DNA of 64,000 bases from Tetragonia tetragonoides (lineage: Eukaryota > Streptophyta > Magnoliopsida > Caryophyllales > Aizoaceae), in assembly GCA_038025085.1 (NCBI GenBank), contig CM076153.1, positions 11,067,501-11,131,500 on the forward strand, in the 5' to 3' direction. This document shows positions 59,041-64,000 of the stretch, in pieces. Below the pieces are notes generated by a model that did no database searches, was not told the origin of the DNA, and saw only the letters and a program-made list of their open reading frames with translations. Both the position numbers and the translations under genes were made by a program. Numbering within the stretch: the first letter of the stretch is position 1; every line of letters starts with the position of its first letter.

Positions 59041-60364
59041 ACCACCCAATGTTACCAAACCTACCCCTGCCCTTCCTACTATTATAGTGAAGTCTCATAA
59101 TTTTTCCCTTAATGTTTTGAGGTGATTTCTAATTTTTGTGATTTTTATTTTTCTATTTTTCAGGGTATTTTTTTAAATTAAAAGTTTAATTAAATAGCTA
59201 CAATATGTGAAAAATAAATAATATTTTTTTTCTCATTTTAACATAATTTTCGTGGGGTAGGATTTTGGTGGGAAAGGGAGGAGAGAGAGTGATGAAAATA
59301 GGCACATGAGGGTAAGAAGGTGAGAGGGATAAAATAGTAAATGGTGCTCAAATACATTACCATAAAAGGAAACGTAAAGATTTTCATGGTCCAAACATAA
59401 GTGGACCCGGAGGGAGTAATATACTTGAAAAGTTTGAGGTGAAAATTTTGTAAAATAAAATCTCAAAACCCCAGCTTGATAGTTATGCACTAGGTATGTC
59501 TACTCCTGTTAGAACCACTAAACCTTATAAGACTCTTTAGTGGGTAGTTACTTGAGAGAGGACTTGTGGGCGAAAGAAGACAACCAACGCAACATGAAGC
59601 GCCTACCATTATGAAAGTTAAGCACTTGCATGTCTATTCCACGGTTTTTTGGGCATACGGAAGTTTGAAATTTTTAACTAAAAACTACAGTTATTATAAA
59701 GTAATCAAATTGAATGCACGAACGTTGAACATATGGGAAGGTAGGAGATGAATTGATGATGTGTAGTTCCATCATCTATTCATGAGAAAGAAATTAATTA
59801 ATTATTTTTTACTTATCAATATGTGAGAGAAATTAGCTATTACTCAATTTCTTGGATTTGTAAAGTCTGATATCTTATGAGAATGAAGGGAAGGGGATGA
59901 ATGAGTCATTAAACTAACTCTATTTTGTTTTTGTAACGTCTGATTATTGCTACTTTTTTCTCTTTTTTTTTACCTGCCATGAGTCACATGATACGTCATA
60001 AGTAAATTGACACGCCATTCGACAATTCAACAATTAATATAGCGAATTCTGATTTAATCATTGCATTTTAATCTAATGGATCATAATTCTTTAGGGACAT
60101 TTGCCTTTTGATTGGAGAACATAATTATTAAATAGTGCTTACCCATTGAACTTTTAATATTTGAGAATTATATCATCCAATAAAATGATGACAAACGTTC
60201 ATGGACCATTGTTAATGGCAAATGTTCATACCATTTCTCAATGTGAAGAAGCGTCATTCAAGGGAAGAACATGCATGAAGGCTAGTGCATGCAATGAATT
60301 TTCTTCGCGACAACAAGTTGGCAATGCATTGCATGCATGGGTGCTTAGGATTGAACGAATTTAG
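59041..60364. other. Intergenic, AT-rich
   Basis: AT-rich spacer with one isolated Stowaway-like end (GGAGGGAGTA near 59409-59418). Nothing here supports a gene. Confidence 0.5.
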
Positions 60365-60632
60365 TACTCCCTTCATTTCAAAATCTCCTTTCAATTGATT
60401 ATTTAAAATTAAGGTTCACAAATTTTGACTATTAATTTAAGAATTAATATATATAAATTTACATAGTTAAAGTATTATTTTTAAATTCTTTTTTAATTAT
60501 ATTTTCAAAATATCATTTTTATAATTTGTATAGCTGGAGAAACCCTTATAGTTATTTATGGTCAAAGTGTTGTTTTGCATTATACAGTGAAAAGTCAAAT
60601 GGAAAGGAGATTCTGGAACAAAATGAGTTTTA
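60365..60632. mobile_element. Degenerate Stowaway-like MITE
   Basis: It starts TACTCCCTTCATTTC with CAAAATCTCCTTTCAATTGA just inside. The right side carries the complement (CAAATGGAAAGGAGATT and CAAAATGAG). The right tip is eroded. It belongs to the same family as the element at 60693-60948, shown by the shared GGTCAAAGTG word. Confidence 0.55.
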
Positions 60633-60692
60633 CATTTCCATACATAGTTCATATTATATCACACATTTACGATGGGAATTGGGATGTATGTA

Positions 60693-60948
60693 CTCCATCC
60701 TTTTCGGAAGAACCTTAACATTTATTTTTTGAAGGCCAAAATTTACAAACTTTGACCATTGATTTACGAAAAAATATAAGGATTTACAATGTAAATATAC
60801 TATGGTTATATTCATTTCAAATAGTACTTTCGAAAATCATAATTTTTAAAAATTATATTATTCATATAAACATAATTATTTAAGGTCAAAGTGGGGCATT
60901 AGAGATCGTGAAAAAATAAATATTAAGATTTTTCTAAAACGAAGGGAG
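60693..60948. mobile_element. Stowaway (Tc1/mariner-type) MITE
   Basis: The 256-bp element begins CTCCATCCTTTTCGGAAG and ends with the complement CTAAAACGAAGGGAG, with inverted ends alike over about 40 bp (AACATTTATTTTTT matches AAAAAATAAATATT). TA flanks both sides (60691-60692 and 60949-60950), the Stowaway target duplication. No coding capacity. Confidence 0.85.
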
Positions 60949-60950
60949 TA

Positions 60951-62202
60951 TCTGTGTTTGGTGGCGTATAATTTAATTCATTACTTAAGTTGGATCATTT
61001 TCTCTTGATGAACTTGATATTCTTTTTGTTCTTTTTGTTTTGGTGCCATGAACTTGATATTCATACATCATGCACTTCCCCCGTTTGTTGTTCCAAACTT
61101 TTTGCGAGGATCTCTTTGGGGTGTGGATGATTCTTCTTGACATTTTGGGAACATGTGTGAAAGTCCATATGCTAAAGCTCAGGGCCGTCCCTGACTCCTT
61201 GAGGATGTGCGTCATGTGCGATTGCACAGATCCCAACATATCAATGGTGCTCAAAATAGAAGAAAGTTTTAGTATATATACTAAATGGCATGATAAAAGT
61301 ATATAGCTTACTCCTTGGTTTAGTGGTTACGTGAGGAATATGATGATGCAAAGGGGACCTAAGATCAAATCTACTTACTATCAACTTTTTTTTATGAATT
61401 TTTTCTATCCCAGATTTCGTTGTTCCGTTTCTTTAACACTTCTAAATTGATTTTGTTCCTAATTTAATCTATTATTCACCTTAGTGTTATATAATTATGT
61501 CTTTCTCTTTTTCAATAGCATGTTTCACCGGCCAAAAAAAAGAAGGAAAAAGATAACAATGTTATACGTCCAACTCTCGAGAGTCATGCATATGCATACT
61601 TCATGCCCATCCTTTTGACTTTTTAAAATTTTCTAGTACACAATATGTTGTGGGAGTATGTACCAATATAATTATTAACGATTCATTATACCTTGCTGTA
61701 ATATAATATGATTGTGTAAACCTTGCTAAAAACTTTCCTGTTTTATTTTAGTAAAATTGATAAAAATAATATATGAAGTTTGCCTCATAAAACAATATTA
61801 ATCCTTAAATGGAAAATTGATACCATTAATCTCAAGTGAATCGTCACAAAGGTGATGATGTGGGCACGTGACGGTGCAAGTTGGTATTAGTGTAGCCGCT
61901 CCTTCTAAAAATCTAAAATGACCTTAAAAATCCCCCACATCTATTAAACATGGCACCCTAGATATGTGGCTTTATTTCAAAATCAAAACTCAATTAGAGA
62001 TCCTCTCTCTCCTAGTTTAATATTTGCATTTGATTCATCACCCCACTCTTGTACTACAGATAAGTCGTTCCGTTTCTAAACCTTATTTATTGCTGCTTTT
62101 GGTTTAGTGGTATTTTTTTTTCTTATTCTGTTTGCTCAAATTTCAAAAAAGCCAAAAAGAAATGCCATAGTATCTTTATTACCAACAAAAGACCATTACA
62201 CA
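60951..62202. other. Intergenic downstream of the S-protein gene
   Basis: AT-rich. Besides the possible SINE head it has one end of a hAT-like element (CAGGGCCGTCCCTGACT near 61179) without a partner. It includes the 3' side of the minus-strand S-protein gene. No further gene. Confidence 0.45.
61303..61370 (+). repeat. Possible tRNA-like SINE head
   Basis: TTGGTTTAGTGGTTACGTGAGG fits box A well, and AGATCAAATCTAC is a weak box B about 50 bp later. No SINE body or tail is recognisable, so this may be chance. Confidence 0.25.
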
Positions 62203-62691
62203 CTACAGACTACTATTGAGCTGGCCTTTCTTATGGATTGGGGCCCAACTCAGCCAATCAAAACTCTTGTCGAATTTACCAGTAAACAAATTGTGGATGT
62301 ATATACCATCCTCGCGTGCATACCAATTACATTCTTTGTAGTTACAGGTCATCCAAAATTCGTAATTACAGAAAAACACAACCACATTATTGCGATGGCC
62401 CTTGGACCATTTCATGTCACATAAAAACATGGTCGTCTCCTGAATGTTTGATTTAAAGCTCCAATGTATTTCTTGTAAGACTCGAAGTGTATGTTCACCA
62501 AGGTCGTCATCCTTTGATCTGCAATGAACGATCAACACCTTGTTGTTGGGCAACTCATTCATGACTTGAACTCGAAATTTCGGGTAACCGTTGACAAGAC
62601 TAGCAGGAGTCATGCCTACTAATATAATTAGACTCAAAACAACTACTTGTTCCAATATTGACAACCCACAATGAAACTTCTCTGTAATCAT
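62203..62691 (-). CDS. S-protein homologue (plant self-incompatibility S1 family)
   Basis: An intronless 162-aa frame, normal for the family. Residues about 11-34 (ILEQVVVLSLIILVG) form a hydrophobic segment that fits a secretion signal. The mature part shows the S1 pattern: VQVMNELPNNKVLIVHCRSKDDDLGEHTL, HWSFKSN, TMFLCDMKW, then FFCNYEFWMTCNYKECNWYAREDGIYI. The cysteines usual for the disulphide bonds are present. Members are small secreted proteins. In poppy one is the pistil determinant of self-incompatibility, but most plant homologues have unknown roles. The start is the first Met before the signal. It stands alone between repeat-rich stretches with no partner gene in view. Confidence 0.88.
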   Translation of the reverse strand: MITEKFHCGLSILEQVVVLSLIILVGMTPASLVNGYPKFRVQVMNELPNNKVLIVHCRSKDDDLGEHTLRVLQEIHWSFKSNIQETTMFLCDMKWSKGHRNNVVVFFCNYEFWMTCNYKECNWYAREDGIYIHNLFTGKFDKSFDWLSWAPIHKKGQLNSSL

Positions 62692-62995
62692 GATACTTCT
62701 GAAACTCCAACATTTTTTAAGACGTGTATAAAGTATGTAGAAGGATAGAAAACAGAAAAACTAAAAATTTGTCGAAATATGTGTCATAAAATGAGCTATT
62801 ACCTTGAAAGTTATTTCCTGAATAATAGTGCAGCCGACGATAAAGACCACTCTCCAGGCTAAAACAAATAATCCCCAAAGACGTGCAGTCGTCGTTCGAG
62901 ACTTAAAAAGCAGATAATACAAATTGCCAAGACAAAGATGGAGGAAGAAAATTTTAGGATCAGAAATTTTTGTGTATATCTCAAACCCCTTTAGA
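62692..62995 (-). promoter_or_regulatory. Upstream region of the S-protein gene
   Basis: The promoter must lie here or further up. No clear TATA box or operator can be picked out with confidence. Confidence 0.3.
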
Positions 62996-63392
62996 TCAAA
63001 TCAATATAAAGAAGGGGAAGAGTGTAACGTTTTTGAAAACTGAAAGATCTTTTTGCAATAAAACAGGAGTAAATCAAGGTAGAAAGGTTTTTGGGTGTGT
63101 TTTCTTTTTTACTGAATTGGAGTGAATTGAAATGAATAGTAATCTAAGAGAGAAAAAGTAGATCACATCACATCACTGAATTGAACTGAACTTATTACTG
63201 AGTAAGTGGAAAAAAAAAACACACCATTTGTAATGTTTAAAAAGGTAATGAATCAATTAAAAAAAAATTACAACAATAAAATCTCTAACCGAATTGGGCC
63301 AAATCAACATAAAAAGAAGGAAAATGCCATAAGGTTTTGAAAATCAAAAGATCTTTTGCAATAATACAAGAGTAATTTAAGGTAGAAACGGT
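62996..63392 (+). repeat. Two direct copies of a 95-bp segment
   Basis: About 62996-63091 and 63300-63392 share AAATCAACAT/AAATCAATAT, AAGAAGG, AAAGATCTTTTTGCAATAA and AGTAATTTAAGGTAGAAA in the same order with roughly 20 differences. The copies flank a short stretch upstream of the S-protein gene. Confidence 0.65.
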
Positions 63393-63629
63393 TTTGTAAA
63401 CCCTAAAAAAAAGATAATGAATCAATTGAAAACAAATCTGGCAATAAAAACCTTTTCAATGACAAAACGGATACCGAAAAGGTACATAAAAATTATGGAG
63501 GGCAAAAGACCAACCCGCACTCGTGCCCGTCTCGTTGGGCTAGTCAAGTCCTTTCCTCAAAACCCATCGTTATGACTTCAAGGGTATGCTTGAAAATTGG
63601 AATGAGGTTAATATATTAAGAGGGTAATA

Positions 63630-64000
63630 GAACATATTAAAGGGTAAAATAGAAAGAGTGGAGGAGAGATAAAAAAGGGAAAAATGAGGCTAGTTATTAA
63701 CCTAGGGGGAGGGTAGTATACCCCCAAATGAGAATAACTATTACGACCCTCATTCTCACTCCACCACCCAAAATCTAACACTCACCAGCACCACTACCCA
63801 TATTAAAGGGTAAAATAGAAATATGGGGTGATTGGTGTGGTACAACTTGGTGAAGCAGAGAGAAAGAATGCAGGAATGGGGGTAATTGTTAACCTCGGGG
63901 AGGGTGCTTAATTATTACAACCCCCCATCAAATGGGAATAACTATTACCCTCCTCATTTCACCACCCAAAATCTAACACCCACTACTACATCACTCTCTT
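63630..64000 (+). repeat. Two-unit tandem repeat at the window end
   Basis: Units at about 63630-63799 and 63800-64000 (cut by the window edge) share ATATTAAAGGGTAAAATAG, a TTAACCT(A/C)GGGGGAGGGT-like block, GAATAACTATTA and ACCACCCAAAATCTAACAC. The unit is about 170-195 bp. Inside each, GGGGGTAATTGTTAACC-like and complementary GGGAATAACTATTACC-like words suggest a MITE core. Confidence 0.7.

Noticed and set aside
61179..61195. hAT-like terminal sequence CAGGGCCGTCCCTGACT
   Set aside because: No partner end and no 8-bp duplication could be found nearby, so no element is called.

Overview
This is nuclear DNA of a flowering plant, most likely a eudicot. The genes are rich in GT-AG introns, several families are plant-specific (DUF1644, KAKU4, S-protein homologue), there is a plant-type nuclear tRNA-His gene, and the space between and inside genes is filled with LINEs, SINEs and MITEs. 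I cannot name the species. I see no bacterial, organellar or viral segment.

Layout: (1) 1313-10938 (+) is an HBS1/SKI7-type translational GTPase gene in 11 coding exons, with a Mutator-like MITE in its leader. (2) 15022-16995 (+) is a DUF1644 zinc-binding protein whose last few codons probably lie in a small second exon. (3) 18982-19053 (+) is tRNA-His(GUG). (4) 19823-25468 (-) is a REI1-like (REIL/ZNF622) 60S ribosome-maturation factor in five exons, with a 3.7-kb first intron carrying an RTE-clade LINE. (5) 27737-34092 (-) is a near-complete L1-clade LINE bounded by an 18-bp target-site duplication (one mismatch). It sits between the divergent REIL and KAKU4 genes, only about 310 bp from the KAKU4 start codon. 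(6) 34405-46404 (+) is a KAKU4-like nuclear lamina/nucleoporin-related protein in 11 exons with long, repeat-filled introns. (7) 47711-53875 (+) is COP9 signalosome subunit 5 in six exons with an intact JAMM metalloprotease motif. (8) About 56770-59040 is a GC-rich tandem array of seven roughly 311-bp units. (9) 59.3-64.0 kb holds Stowaway-like MITEs, one intronless S-protein-homologue gene (62203-62691, -) and local duplications.

The genes are not an operon-like system. There is a loose theme of ribosome function (HBS1 in ribosome rescue, REIL in 60S maturation, a tRNA gene). From memory, DUF1644, REIL1 and KAKU4 are consecutive Arabidopsis loci, so the centre of the window looks like an ancient conserved gene block expanded by transposons. 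I did not find a convincing new molecular system. The best leads are the 311-bp satellite, the MITE that brings four CACGTG motifs into the HBS1 leader, the three frame-neutral cassette exons of HBS1, and the LINE lying against the KAKU4 promoter. All exon borders were set by eye from reading frame and GT/AG sites.
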